Part shown: positions 19,051 through 27,839 of the stretch, piece by piece
Numbering within the stretch: position 1 is the stretch's first letter
Layout of the letters: every line of letters starts with the position of its first letter
DNA from: Methyloversatilis sp.
Lineage (GTDB): Bacteria > Pseudomonadota > Gammaproteobacteria > Burkholderiales > Rhodocyclaceae
Direction of reading: 5' to 3'
DNA length: 64,000 nt
NCBI RefSeq assembly: GCF_030698125.1
Contig: NZ_JAUYNV010000005.1
Span: 1 to 64,000, forward strand
The notes under the pieces: generated by a model
Told to the model about the DNA's origin: nothing
The model's input: the letters and a program-made list of their open reading frames with translations, nothing else
Database searches by the model: none
Program-made: the position numbers and the translations under genes

Positions 19051-19809
19051 ATGCGTGTCGATCGTCTCAGCATCGTCGGTCTGGCTCTGGGCATCGCCGC
19101 CATCATGGCGGGCCAGGTGCTCGAAGGGGGCAGCCTGTCATCGCTGTTCCAGCCGGCCGCGCTGGTCATCGTTCTCGGGGGCACGCTGGGCGCGACCATG
19201 CTGCAGACCCGCTTTCCCATTTTCATGCGCGGCATGCGCATGGGTGGCTGGGCTTTTTCTGCGCCGGCAGCGCTACCCGACGACATGATCCGCAAACTGG
19301 TCGGCTGGGCCACGCTGTCGCGACGCGAAGGCATTCTGGTGCTGGAAAAGCACATCGGCAAAGAACCTGACCCGTTTTTCCGCAAGGGCATTCAGCTGCT
19401 GGTCGACGGCGCCGATTCGGAACGCCTGCGCGAAGTCATGGAGGTCGAGATCACCACCTACGAAACCACGTTGCGACAGGCGGCGCGTGTGTGGGACGCC
19501 GCGGCTGGCTACGCACCGACGATAGGCATTCTGGGCGCGGTGCTGGGTCTGATCCACGTGATGGAGAACCTGGGCGATCCGGCCCGGCTCGGTGCGGGCA
19601 TCGCCACCGCCTTCGTGGCGACGATCTACGGTGTCGGCAGCGCGAACCTGATCTTCCTGCCGATCGGGCGCAAGCTCCAGATGCATGTCACCCAGCTGAT
19701 CAGCCTGCGCGAAATGTTCGTCGACGGTCTGGCCGGCATCGCCAACGGCGACAACCCGCGCATCATCGAAAGCCGCTTGCTCGGCTACGTCGCGCCGGTA
19801 CCCGGTTGA
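19051..19809 (+). CDS. motC: Flagellar motor stator protein MotC (MotA family)
   Basis: MotC and MotD form a second stator type, best known from Pseudomonas, that uses ion flow to turn the flagellum. The 252-aa protein has four hydrophobic helices: two near the N-terminus, then GYAPTIGILGAVLGLIHVMENL and a fourth around residues 185-205. The conserved prolines of the MotA family are in the GYAPTIG and FLPIGRK segments. Short length and position between fliA and motD favour MotC over MotA. The stop codon abuts the motD start. Confidence 0.9.
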   Translation: MRVDRLSIVGLALGIAAIMAGQVLEGGSLSSLFQPAALVIVLGGTLGATMLQTRFPIFMRGMRMGGWAFSAPAALPDDMIRKLVGWATLSRREGILVLEKHIGKEPDPFFRKGIQLLVDGADSERLREVMEVEITTYETTLRQAARVWDAAAGYAPTIGILGAVLGLIHVMENLGDPARLGAGIATAFVATIYGVGSANLIFLPIGRKLQMHVTQLISLREMFVDGLAGIANGDNPRIIESRLLGYVAPVPG

Positions 19810-20649
19810 GTGCGCAGGCGAACCGTGAGGAAGCGTCGCTATGTGCCCGATTCCGACGAGAACCACGATCGGTGGCTTATTTCGTATGCCGATCTGGTGA
19901 CCCTGCTGTTTGCGTTCTTTGTCGTGATGTACGCGATCTCGCAGGTCAATGACGGCAAGTACCGCACGCTGAGCCAGTCTTTGAACAGCGCGTTCGCGGC
20001 GCGCGAGGGCGTGCGGCTGATCGAACTGCCGACAACCGATCAGAGTGCCCGCATGCAGATCGAGATCGATGAACTGCGTGCCCATCGCGCTGCGCAGAAA
20101 GCGCAGGAACAGCGCGAGCGTGCGGACAAGGCAGCGAAGGACATCCAGCAGGCGCTGTCGGCGCTCACCCGTGAAGGGCAGGCCAGCGTCACCCAGGGCG
20201 CGCTGGGCATCACGGTGGATCTCGACGCGAAATTCCTGTTCGGCCCGGGTGAAAGCGTGCTCGAGCCGGCAGCGCAGGACATCATCGGCGCGATCGCGCG
20301 CGTGTTGCTCTACACCGACTTCCCGCTGGTGATCGAAGGCCATACCGACAATGTCCCGGCCGGCGGCAGGCTGGGATCCAACTGGGAACTGTCAGCGCTT
20401 CGTGCAGGCGCTGTGACGCGGGTCTTCGCCGACGAAGGCATCCTGTCGACCCGACTGACCGCCGCCGGTCTGGCCGACCAGCGGCCCCTGGCCGACAATG
20501 CGACCGAAGACGGGCGGGCGAAGAACCGCCGGGTGTCGATCCGCATCGAAACCTACTCGACCGAGCGCGTCAGAGCGCCGGGTCAGACGCCATCCGGGCC
20601 GGCCGACGTACCCGAAGGCAGTCTGGGATCGAGTTTCCCGAAACTGTAG
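19810..20649 (+). CDS. motD: Flagellar motor stator protein MotD (MotB family)
   Basis: This 279-aa protein starts with GTG immediately after the motC stop. The basic N-terminus leads to WLISYADLVTLLFAFFVVMY, one membrane helix holding Asp28, the proton-binding residue of the family. A coiled, charged segment follows (about 80-115), and the OmpA-like peptidoglycan-binding domain covers about 140-255 with EGHTDN and the NRRVSI end. It anchors the MotC/MotD stator to the cell wall. The last 25 residues are proline-rich and not conserved. Confidence 0.92.
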   Translation: MRRRTVRKRRYVPDSDENHDRWLISYADLVTLLFAFFVVMYAISQVNDGKYRTLSQSLNSAFAAREGVRLIELPTTDQSARMQIEIDELRAHRAAQKAQEQRERADKAAKDIQQALSALTREGQASVTQGALGITVDLDAKFLFGPGESVLEPAAQDIIGAIARVLLYTDFPLVIEGHTDNVPAGGRLGSNWELSALRAGAVTRVFADEGILSTRLTAAGLADQRPLADNATEDGRAKNRRVSIRIETYSTERVRAPGQTPSGPADVPEGSLGSSFPKL

Positions 20650-20716
20650 CGCGTCGCGCAAGCGCCAGAAAGCCCGCTGGCAGAAGCCGCGGGCGCAGTC
20701 AGTACTCCAGGGAAGT

Positions 20717-21211
20717 TCAGGCGCTGCCGAGTGAGCGGCTGGTCGTTCGCGCCATCGACTGGCCGTCCGGCCCGTAGGTAGAAGCCTGTTCCGACGCCGA
20801 CATCAGCACCGCCAGCGCCTGCTGGCTGGACTTCATTTGCGCCCGGATGAGTACGCCGTTGGCCTGGTTCAGGTCGTGGGCTTCCCGGGCCAGCCCGATG
20901 AGTTCCTTGAAGGGCAGCCTGCACGCAGCCCAGTCGGGAGCGCTCTGGAACAGTGCTTCGATGTCGTCGCGCCCCGGTTTGCTGCCGGCGCGGGCCAGCA
21001 GCGCAGTGCGCGCGTCACCCAGTTGCGCCAGACGTCCGTACGCTTCGGATTTGCGCGCGGCCAGCACGGCGAGCGTATCGACTTCGCCCGCTTCGAGGGC
21101 GCGCCGTTCGGCATGCAAATAGCCGAGGGCGGTACGCAAGGTCACCGTTTCCTCGGTCATCAGTGCGGCCAACCTTGCTGCAGTCTGCGCAGCCGGCTCG
21201 GTTGCGGCCAT
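20717..21211 (-). CDS. flgN: Flagellar export chaperone FlgN
   Basis: FlgN binds the hook-filament junction proteins FlgK and FlgL and delivers them to the export gate. The 164-aa, mostly helical sequence has the FlgN pattern of an N-terminal long helix (EETVTLRTALGYLHAERRAL), KSEAYGRLAQLGDAR, then LIGLAREAHDLNQANGVLI. Its ATG shares one base with the flgM stop codon (TGATG), so the pair is translationally coupled. The client genes flgK and flgL are 9 kb away on the other strand. Confidence 0.85.
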   Translation of the reverse strand: MAATEPAAQTAARLAALMTEETVTLRTALGYLHAERRALEAGEVDTLAVLAARKSEAYGRLAQLGDARTALLARAGSKPGRDDIEALFQSAPDWAACRLPFKELIGLAREAHDLNQANGVLIRAQMKSSQQALAVLMSASEQASTYGPDGQSMARTTSRSLGSA

Positions 21212-21525
21212 CAGGCTGCCGGGCGCGTGTTCAGCATCTGACGCACGCTTTCGATCAGGCTGTCGGCCACGCGGTCGGCGTTGACCTTGAAGCGGCCGTC
21301 TGCGATGGCCTGCTTGATCTCGTCGACGCGTGCGCTGTCGACCACCGGCACATTGGCGACGGACGCTTCAAGTTCGCGCAGTCGCGAGGACGTGCCCGAA
21401 ATGTCGACCTGCGCGCCGGGTGCGGCGGCAGATGAAGTTGCAGTCGTCGGATTGTTCGCCGAGCTGCTCTTGGTAGCCGAAGTTGCCGTCGGTGCAAGCG
21501 GTTTTCCAGTTCCGTCGATTTTCAC
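21211..21525 (-). CDS. flgM: Anti-sigma-28 factor FlgM
   Basis: FlgM binds and inhibits FliA and is exported when the hook is complete. The N-terminus (VKIDGTGKPL) and the C-terminal helices (VDEIKQAIADGRFKVNADR, ADSLIE) match the family. I chose GTG at 21525 because AAAGGG lies six bases before it and the protein then begins at the family-typical KIDG; an ATG at 21540 would add MKGFI but has no ribosome site. This gives 104 aa. A sigma-28-like promoter precedes it, consistent with feedback through FliA. Confidence 0.88.
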   Translation of the reverse strand: MKIDGTGKPLAPTATSATKSSSANNPTTATSSAAAPGAQVDISGTSSRLRELEASVANVPVVDSARVDEIKQAIADGRFKVNADRVADSLIESVRQMLNTRPAA

Positions 21526-21556
21526 GATGAACCCTTTCATAAGACGTTCGACTCGT

Positions 21557-21584
21557 ATTACGACGGTCCCCGTACAAAACTTTA
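21557..21584 (-). promoter_or_regulatory. Sigma-28 promoter candidate for flgM-flgN
   Basis: Read on the minus strand, TAAAGTTT matches the sigma-28 -35 element exactly, followed after 12 bases by GTCGTAAT, compared with the -10 consensus GCCGATAA. The usual spacer is 11. It sits 32 bases before the flgM GTG. Confidence 0.6.
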
Positions 21585-21684
21585 GGACTTTTTGTAGGGA
21601 GCCGTCCTACACGGCGGCAGGCTCATGAATATACCAAGCAGCGGGGCCGGTGGCGACCGACCTGTTGATGTCAGGGGGCAGTAC

Positions 21685-22377
21685 TCAATAGACCACCTCC
21701 ACCCGACCGCCCGGGCGGGCGACGCCACTGACCACCTGGCCGCGCCCGGTGCGCACCTGCACCATCTGGCCCTGCTGTGCGTTGGCCAGTGCGCGTCCGT
21801 CGTGGCTGATCGAGAAGCCGTCGCCGCGCGCGAACAATTTCACCTGCTGGCCTTGTTGCACCGCGACCGGTGCGCGCAGCCAGTCGGCGCGCAGCGGCTG
21901 GCCTGCGCCGATGGCGGCATTGACCGTCTGGCCGATCGCCTGCTGCGGATCACTGACCATATTGGGTGGCAGTTCGGTCAGCTCGCCGCGCATGAAGCCG
22001 AAATCGCCGTCGGCGATGATCTGTCCGCGACCGAGCGAGCGCGCAGCGACCAGATAGTCGCCGCTGACCTTGACTCGCGCCGGTACGTAGATTGTCCAGC
22101 TGGCTCCCGCGATACAGCGCACGCCGACCTGCACGCGCCCCCAGGCGCGGCTGCCGGTCGGCAGGAATACCTCGTGAGCGGCACAGCTTTCGAGGGCCAG
22201 CCGAGCATCGACCTGGCCCACCTCGAAACTGGCCTGACCGGGCAACCCGGCCGTCTGCTGCTGAAGGAAATCGCTGACCGCGCGCTGCAACTGTTCGCTG
22301 CCCGGCGCCACCGGCAGCGCAGCCAGTGCAGTGCTGCACAGTGCAATACATGAGGGGATCAGCAGACGACGGATCAT
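21685..22377 (-). CDS. flgA: Flagellar P-ring assembly chaperone FlgA
   Basis: FlgA works in the periplasm to help FlgI assemble the P ring. The 230-aa protein has a signal peptide ending near ALA-ALPVAPG, and the C-terminal SAF/ChapFlgA domain (about 110-230) with SLGRGQIIADGDF, IGQTVNAAIGAGQPL and the ending RPGGRVEVVY. The start at 22377 is preceded by AAGGAG. It diverges from flgB, as is common in proteobacteria, and flgM follows after about 160 bp. Confidence 0.93.
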   Translation of the reverse strand: MIRRLLIPSCIALCSTALAALPVAPGSEQLQRAVSDFLQQQTAGLPGQASFEVGQVDARLALESCAAHEVFLPTGSRAWGRVQVGVRCIAGASWTIYVPARVKVSGDYLVAARSLGRGQIIADGDFGFMRGELTELPPNMVSDPQQAIGQTVNAAIGAGQPLRADWLRAPVAVQQGQQVKLFARGDGFSISHDGRALANAQQGQMVQVRTGRGQVVSGVARPGGRVEVVY

Positions 22378-22685
22378 GGCGGGCTCCTTGGCAAGGCTTT
22401 CATTGCACCACCGGAGCCTGCGTCGTGATGGCGCAAATAGGGCGGAAAGCACCGCCTTGTTCCGGTTTGAGAGCGACAGTTGCCGCAATCCGCACTTGCC
22501 GCCCCGCAAACCCTTTCGGGCATTGGGTTTGCGGTGAGTGACAGAGCCCGGAAGCGGCAAGGTTTGCCGCTTCCGGGCGGCAGATAGCCTTGAAAGGCGG
22601 GGCACCAACCGTCCTTTTTTGCCGATCCAGACCGGCAATCGGGTCATAGAGTGGCTGGCACGATAGCTGCAATGGGATACCCATC
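22378..22685. other. flgA-flgB divergent intergenic region with two perfect inverted repeats
   Basis: No gene is visible in these 308 bases. They contain a 10-bp perfect inverted repeat, CCGCAAACCC (22504-22513) with GGGTTTGCGG (22525-22534). A 14-bp perfect repeat follows, CCCGGAAGCGGCAA (22547-22560) with TTGCCGCTTCCGGG (22564-22577) and only three bases between. Neither is followed by a T run, so simple termination is unlikely. A sigma-54-like element lies near 22656. Confidence 0.8.
22656..22671 (+). promoter_or_regulatory. Sigma-54-like promoter before flgB
   Basis: TGGCACGATAGCTGCA closely matches the TGGCACG-N4-TTGCA consensus, with GG (22657-22658) and GC (22669-22670) exactly ten bases apart. 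RpoN control of rod and hook genes is known in polar flagellates. The predicted transcript start (about 22682) is only a few bases from the flgB ATG at 22686, which leaves no room for a ribosome site; see findings. Confidence 0.5.
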
Positions 22686-23093
22686 ATGCCGAACCCTCTC
22701 GACAAACTGCTCGACCTGCCGCAAGCCGCCCTCGGCGTGCGGGCATCCCGCCAGCAAACGCTGGCCGCCAACATCGCCAACGCCGATACACCGCACTACA
22801 AGGCGCGCGACGTTGATTTCCGCGGTGCGCTGGAAGCCGCGATGGGGGGACGTCTCGGTGGCCCGGTCGAACTGGCGCGCACGTCGGCGCGGCATATCGA
22901 AGCCAAGGGCGACGCGTCGATGGACGCTTCGCTGAAGTACCGCACCGAAACGCAGTCCAGCCTCGATGGCAATACGGTGGACATGGACGTCGAGCGTGCC
23001 GCCTTCGCCGAGAACACCGTGCAGTACGAGGCGCTGCTCACCTTCATCAACGGCCGTCTGCGCACCATGCAGAACGCCATTCAGGGCCAGTAA
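22686..23093 (+). CDS. flgB: Flagellar proximal rod protein FlgB
   Basis: FlgB is part of the periplasmic rod next to the MS ring. The 135-aa protein has the rod-family N-terminal motif [18 protein letters not shown] and the C-terminal helix ending [20 protein letters not shown]. It opens the flgBCDEFGHIJ series; short gaps of 9-20 bp to the following genes imply one operon. No ribosome site precedes the ATG, and no alternative in-frame start keeps the rod motif. Confidence 0.95.
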   Translation: MPNPLDKLLDLPQAALGVRASRQQTLAANIANADTPHYKARDVDFRGALEAAMGGRLGGPVELARTSARHIEAKGDASMDASLKYRTETQSSLDGNTVDMDVERAAFAENTVQYEALLTFINGRLRTMQNAIQGQ

Positions 23094-23104
23094 GGAGACA
23101 GATC

Positions 23105-23515
23105 ATGGGCAACATGTTCAACGTATTCGGCATCGCAGGTTCCGCACTCACCGCCCAGTCGGTGCGCCTGAACACGGTGTCCAGCAATCTGGCCAACGCG
23201 GATTCGGTGACCTCGTCCAATGGTCAGCCCTATCGCGCCAAGCAGGTGGTGTTCGAAGTGCGCCCGATCAGCGAAGGCGGCGACGCCAACGGCGTGCGCG
23301 TGACGCAGATCGTCGAAAGTGCAGCGCCGTTTCGCACCACCTACGACCCGAACAATCCGGCTGCAAACGCCGAAGGCTATGTGCAGATGCCCAACGTCAA
23401 TGTGGTGGAAGAGATGGTGAACATGATTTCCGCCTCCCGCTCGTATCAGACCAACGCGGAAATGATGAATACCGCGAAGCAGCTGATGCTCAAGACCCTC
23501 TCCATCGGACAGTAA
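23105..23515 (+). CDS. flgC: Flagellar proximal rod protein FlgC
   Basis: FlgC is a rod subunit. The 136-aa protein shows the N-terminal [12 protein letters not shown] rod motif and the C-terminal [23 protein letters not shown] helix shared by rod and hook proteins. AAGGAGA precedes the start. It lies between flgB and flgD as in the standard operon. Confidence 0.95.
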   Translation: MGNMFNVFGIAGSALTAQSVRLNTVSSNLANADSVTSSNGQPYRAKQVVFEVRPISEGGDANGVRVTQIVESAAPFRTTYDPNNPAANAEGYVQMPNVNVVEEMVNMISASRSYQTNAEMMNTAKQLMLKTLSIGQ

Positions 23516-23525
23516 GGGAATCGTC

Positions 23526-24203
23526 ATGGCAGTCAATTCAACAGGCAATACTTCGGCGGCAGATATCTACAGCTCGCTGAACACCACGCAGACCAAGGCG
23601 ACTTCGGAAATCGACAAGGCGCAGAACCGCTTCCTGATGCTGCTGACGACGCAGCTCAAGATGCAGGACCCGCTCAATCCGATGGACAACGCACAGGTCA
23701 CCTCTCAACTGGCACAGATCAGTACGGTGGATGGCATCAGCAAACTCAACAGCACGCTGGAAAAGCTCACCAGCAGTTCCGCCGACTCGCAGCACTTGCA
23801 GGCCGCAGCGCTGGTCGGCCATGCGGTGCTGGTCGAAGGGTCGGCGCTGGAACTGGTGAATGGCAAATCGTTGGGCGGCATCGAGCTGACCTCGCCGGCG
23901 GATCGCGTCACGGTATCGATCAAGGGTGCCAATGGCGTATTGGTCAAAGAAATCAATCTGGATGCCCGCGATGCCGGTATCACCCAGTTCGTCTGGGATG
24001 GTACGGACATGGCTGGCACGGCAGTTGCTGAGGATGGCAAGTACTCCTTCACTGTGAGCGCCATCCAGGGCACGCAGAAGCTGGTCACCACGCCGCTCGA
24101 ACTTGCCGTGGTGCAAAGCGTGGAGCGCAGTGGCGGCCAGACCCGTCTGAATGTTGGCCAGCAGTCGCTGGTCTCGATGAACGACATCAAGCAAATTTAC
24201 TGA
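23526..24203 (+). CDS. flgD: Flagellar hook scaffolding protein FlgD
   Basis: FlgD caps the growing hook and lets FlgE subunits assemble; it is discarded afterwards. The 225-aa protein has the conserved N-terminal segment FLMLLTTQLKMQDPLNPMDN and QISTVDGISKLN, then a C-terminal Tudor/FnIII-like beta domain with FVWDGTDMAG. Length and place in the operon are typical. Confidence 0.95.
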   Translation: MAVNSTGNTSAADIYSSLNTTQTKATSEIDKAQNRFLMLLTTQLKMQDPLNPMDNAQVTSQLAQISTVDGISKLNSTLEKLTSSSADSQHLQAAALVGHAVLVEGSALELVNGKSLGGIELTSPADRVTVSIKGANGVLVKEINLDARDAGITQFVWDGTDMAGTAVAEDGKYSFTVSAIQGTQKLVTTPLELAVVQSVERSGGQTRLNVGQQSLVSMNDIKQIY

Positions 24204-24217
24204 TCGGGAGTTGAATC

Positions 24218-25435
24218 ATGGCCTTCCAGCAAGGACTTTCCGGACTGAACATCGCGTCCAAGGCACTCGATGCCATCAGCAACAACGTGGCGAATTCGAC
24301 CACCGTCGGTTTCAAGCAGTCGTCGGCCCAGTTTTCCGACCTGTACGCCTCGACACTGGGCGGAGGCGGCAAGGCGCAGATCGGTATCGGCGCCACAGTC
24401 ATCGGCGTGGCCCAGCAGTTCTCCCAGGGCAACATCACGGTCACCAGCAATCCGCTCGATCTGGCGATCAACGGTGAAGGCTTCTTCCGCGTGAGCGACA
24501 ACGGCTCGACGATCTACACGCGCAACGGCCAGTTCTCGGTGGACAAGAGCGGCTACATCGTGAATCCGTCCGGCTATCGCCTGACCGGCTACGGGGTGGA
24601 TGCCGACGACAACATCATCGTGACCGCGCCGATTGACCTGCGCATCGACACCGCACTGAGCGGCGGCGAGCCGCGTGCCACCGTGGGGGCCGATCTGGCG
24701 GTCAATCTCGATTCGCGTCTCGCCGCGCCGGCTAATCCGGTGTTCTCGCCGACCGACACCACCAGCTTCTCCTATTCGACTTCGCTGACGTCATATGACT
24801 CGCTGGGCAATTCGCACATCATGTCCCTGTACTTCGTCAAGACCGCGACGCCGAACCAGTGGAACGTGCACACCGCGCTCGACGGTGGCGCGGCGACCGC
24901 GGCCACGGCTGTCACTTTCAATTCAAATGGCGGTCTGGTCGGCCCGAACACGCTGCCCCAGTCGTTCGCCATCACCACCGGTGCAACCAGTCCGCTGGCG
25001 TTCGACCTCGACCTGACGGGTTCGACCCAGTTCGGCTCCGCCTTCAGCGTCAACGCAGTGGCCCAGGACGGCTTTGCCTCCGGCCGCCTGTCCGGCATCA
25101 GCGTGTCGCCGGAAGGCGTGCTGCAGGGGCGCTACACCAACGGCCAGTCACGCAACCTGGGTCAGGTCGTCATGGCGACCTTCCAGAATCCGGACGGCAT
25201 GACCCAACTGGGCAGCAATGGCTGGGCAGAAACGTCCTTCTCCGGCCCGCCTGCAATCGGCGCACCGGGCTCCGGCAACCGCGGCGGCCTGCAGCCGGCG
25301 GCGGTGGAAGATTCCAATGTCGACCTGACTGCCGAACTGGTGAACATGATCACGCAGCAGCGTGCCTACCAGGCCAACGCACAGTCGATCAAGACGCAGG
25401 ACCAGATCATGCAGACTCTGGTCAACCTGCGCTGA
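24218..25435 (+). CDS. flgE: Flagellar hook protein FlgE
   Basis: FlgE is the hook subunit, the universal joint between rod and filament. The 405-aa protein shows the N-terminal LSGLNIASKALDAISNNVAN motif, the FlgE/F/G core with INGEGFFRV, and the C-terminal DLTAELVNMITQQRAYQANAQ helix. The variable central domain (about 150-330) is of ordinary size for proteobacteria. Confidence 0.96.
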   Translation: MAFQQGLSGLNIASKALDAISNNVANSTTVGFKQSSAQFSDLYASTLGGGGKAQIGIGATVIGVAQQFSQGNITVTSNPLDLAINGEGFFRVSDNGSTIYTRNGQFSVDKSGYIVNPSGYRLTGYGVDADDNIIVTAPIDLRIDTALSGGEPRATVGADLAVNLDSRLAAPANPVFSPTDTTSFSYSTSLTSYDSLGNSHIMSLYFVKTATPNQWNVHTALDGGAATAATAVTFNSNGGLVGPNTLPQSFAITTGATSPLAFDLDLTGSTQFGSAFSVNAVAQDGFASGRLSGISVSPEGVLQGRYTNGQSRNLGQVVMATFQNPDGMTQLGSNGWAETSFSGPPAIGAPGSGNRGGLQPAAVEDSNVDLTAELVNMITQQRAYQANAQSIKTQDQIMQTLVNLR

Positions 25436-25454
25436 CCGCCGCTGAGGACCCACC

Positions 25455-26195
25455 ATGGACCGCCTGATCTATACCGCGATGAGCGGCGCCAAATGGACGC
25501 TGGAGCGCCAGGCGTCGGTCGCGCAGAATCTCGCGAACGCGTCGAGTACCGGCTATCGCGCCGAAGAGCACCGGCTGCGTGCCGTGCCCATGCAGACCGA
25601 AGCGTTCGCCTCGCGCGCCTTCGTGGTGGATGCCAGCGTCAAGAACGATTTCACACCCGGCCCGCTGCAGCAGACCGGCGGTGCCTACGACGTTGCCATC
25701 AAGGGCAGCGGCTGGTTCGCCTTGGCCATGCCCGATGGCACCGAGGCCTATACCCGCAACGGTCATCTGCAGATCAGCCCGACCGGCGTGCTGCAGAACC
25801 ACAACGGAATTCCGGTGCAGGGAGAAACGGGCCCGATCACCGTGCCGCCGGATACCGAGGTGACCATCGGCGCGGACGGGACCCTGTCCGCCGTGCAGCG
25901 CACCGGTGGCGTCAATCAGGTCAACCAGATCGGCCGGCTCAAGCTGGTCGACCCGCCCGAAGCCACACTCAAGCGTGGCGATGACGGCCTGTTCCGCGTC
26001 ACCACGCCGGGCGCGGTGCCGCAGGCACAGAACGTGCGGGTTGCCGGTGGTTTTCTCGAAGGCAGCAATGTGAATGTGGTGGATCAGGTGGTGGCGATGA
26101 TTTCGCTGTCGCGCCAGTTCGAAATGCAGACGCGCATGCTGACCACGGCAGAGCGCGATGACCAGGCGGCGACCCAGCTGCTGTCCAACCGATAA
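25455..26195 (+). CDS. flgF: Flagellar proximal rod protein FlgF
   Basis: FlgF is a rod subunit. It is 246 aa with the N-terminal MDRLIYTAMSGAKWTLERQA, the core IKGSGWFALAMPDG and the C-terminal NVVDQVVAMISLSRQFEMQ helix. It lies between flgE and flgG with gaps of 19 and 15 bp. Confidence 0.95.
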   Translation: MDRLIYTAMSGAKWTLERQASVAQNLANASSTGYRAEEHRLRAVPMQTEAFASRAFVVDASVKNDFTPGPLQQTGGAYDVAIKGSGWFALAMPDGTEAYTRNGHLQISPTGVLQNHNGIPVQGETGPITVPPDTEVTIGADGTLSAVQRTGGVNQVNQIGRLKLVDPPEATLKRGDDGLFRVTTPGAVPQAQNVRVAGGFLEGSNVNVVDQVVAMISLSRQFEMQTRMLTTAERDDQAATQLLSNR

Positions 26196-26210
26196 CCGGA
26201 GAATACGACC

Positions 26211-26993
26211 ATGATCCGCTCGCTGTGGATAGCCCGCACCGGCATGGATGCACATCAGACCCAGCTCGATGTCATCACCAACAACCTCGCCAATGTCAGC
26301 ACGAATGGTTTCAAGCGTGCACGCGCCGTGTTCGAGGATCTGCTGTACCAGACGATGCGCCAGCCCGGCGCCCTGAACACGCAGCAGAACACCATTCCTT
26401 CAGGCCTGCAGATCGGTACCGGCGTGCGCCCGGTGGCGACCCAGCGCATCCAGACCCAGGGCAATCTGCAGCAGACCAGCAATTCGCTCGATGTCGCCGT
26501 GCAGGGCGAGGGCTTCTTCCAGATCCAGATGCCCGACGGCACGCTGGCCTACACCCGTGACGGCTCCTTCCAGAAGGACGCGCAGGGCGTCATGGTCACG
26601 TCCAGCGGCTTTCCGGTGCAGCCGCAGGTCACCATTCCGCCCGACACGGTGTCGTTGACCATCGGTCGTGATGGCGTGGTCAGCGCCTTGCAGGCCGGGC
26701 AGGCTGCGCCGACCCAGATCGGTCAGTTGCAGCTGGCGACCTTCGTCAATACCGGCGGCCTGCAGAGCGTCGGTGAAAACATGTACGTCGAAACCGCGTC
26801 GAGCGGCACGCCGACGCCCAACACACCGGGTACCAACGGCGCCGGCCTGCTCAACCAGGGCTTCGTCGAAACGTCGAACGTCAATGTGGTCGAGGAACTG
26901 GTGCAGATGATCCAGACCCAGCGGGCATACGAAATCAATTCGCGCGCCATCCAGACTTCGGACGAAATGCTGGCCCGGCTCACCCAGCTCTGA
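26211..26993 (+). CDS. flgG: Flagellar distal rod protein FlgG
   Basis: FlgG forms the distal rod that crosses the peptidoglycan and outer membrane. The 260-aa sequence starts [20 protein letters not shown] and shows [20 protein letters not shown] and [14 protein letters not shown]. It ends with [21 protein letters not shown]. This is one of the most conserved flagellar proteins and the match is full length. Confidence 0.97.
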   Translation: MIRSLWIARTGMDAHQTQLDVITNNLANVSTNGFKRARAVFEDLLYQTMRQPGALNTQQNTIPSGLQIGTGVRPVATQRIQTQGNLQQTSNSLDVAVQGEGFFQIQMPDGTLAYTRDGSFQKDAQGVMVTSSGFPVQPQVTIPPDTVSLTIGRDGVVSALQAGQAAPTQIGQLQLATFVNTGGLQSVGENMYVETASSGTPTPNTPGTNGAGLLNQGFVETSNVNVVEELVQMIQTQRAYEINSRAIQTSDEMLARLTQL

Positions 26994-27026
26994 TCGGTCG
27001 CGCCAATGACCCGTGGAGAATCCGTC

Positions 27027-27725
27027 ATGAACAACGTACGCATCCAGCAGATCGCCCGCGCCGCCGGTTTCGTCACTGTGTTGCTGGTGGCGATCATGCT
27101 GGCCGGCTGCGTCAATACGCCGCCCACCGCGGTGCATCAGCCGATGACCGCGCGGCCGCCGCTGAAGACCGACTATGTGCTCAACAGTGGCGCCATCTTC
27201 CAGCCGTCCGGCGGCGCGCGTCCGTTGTTCGAGGATCGCCGGGCACGCTATGTCGGCGATACGCTGGTCATCAACATCAGCGAACGCACGCAGGCGGCGA
27301 AGAAGTCGGCCAGTACGGCAAACCGCACGCAGGATGTCGAAATGGGCGTGCCGACCATCGCGGGCCTGCCGGGCAAGAGCCTGCAGGGCGCCACGGTGGC
27401 CGCCAACAGCGCCAATGCCTTCTCCGGCAAGGGAGCGTCGTCGGCTGACAACAACTTCACCGGCACCATCACGGTCACGGTGATCGAAGTGCTGCCCAAT
27501 GGCAATCTGCTTGTGTCCGGCGAGAAGCAGGTTGCGATCAACCAGGGCAACGAGTTCATCCGCTTCTCGGGCATCGTCAATTCCACCCAGATTTCCGGCG
27601 CGAATACCGTGCAGTCAACCCAGGTTGCCGATGCGCGCATCGAGTACCGCGCCAATGGCTATATCGACGAAGCGCAAGTGATGGGCTGGCTGGCGCGCTT
27701 CTTCCTCACCTTCATGCCGCTCTGA
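27027..27725 (+). CDS. flgH: Flagellar L-ring lipoprotein FlgH
   Basis: FlgH forms the outer-membrane L ring. The 232-aa protein has a lipoprotein signal with lipobox LAGC (Cys about residue 30) and conserved DRRARYVGDTLVINISE, NFTGTITVTV and NGNLLVSGEKQVAIN. I chose ATG 27027, which follows GGAG at 27014-27017; an upstream ATG at 27006 would add seven residues before the signal peptide. Confidence 0.95.
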   Translation: MNNVRIQQIARAAGFVTVLLVAIMLAGCVNTPPTAVHQPMTARPPLKTDYVLNSGAIFQPSGGARPLFEDRRARYVGDTLVINISERTQAAKKSASTANRTQDVEMGVPTIAGLPGKSLQGATVAANSANAFSGKGASSADNNFTGTITVTVIEVLPNGNLLVSGEKQVAINQGNEFIRFSGIVNSTQISGANTVQSTQVADARIEYRANGYIDEAQVMGWLARFFLTFMPL

Positions 27726-27839
27726 AGCGACATGCCAGGCGCGGTTTTTGCCATCTTTTCCGGCCATCGAAAGCGGCCCGGGCAACGTATAAACACGATT
27801 GACGCTGCCTCAGATGCCACGCCCGGAGGGCGAACTGCC

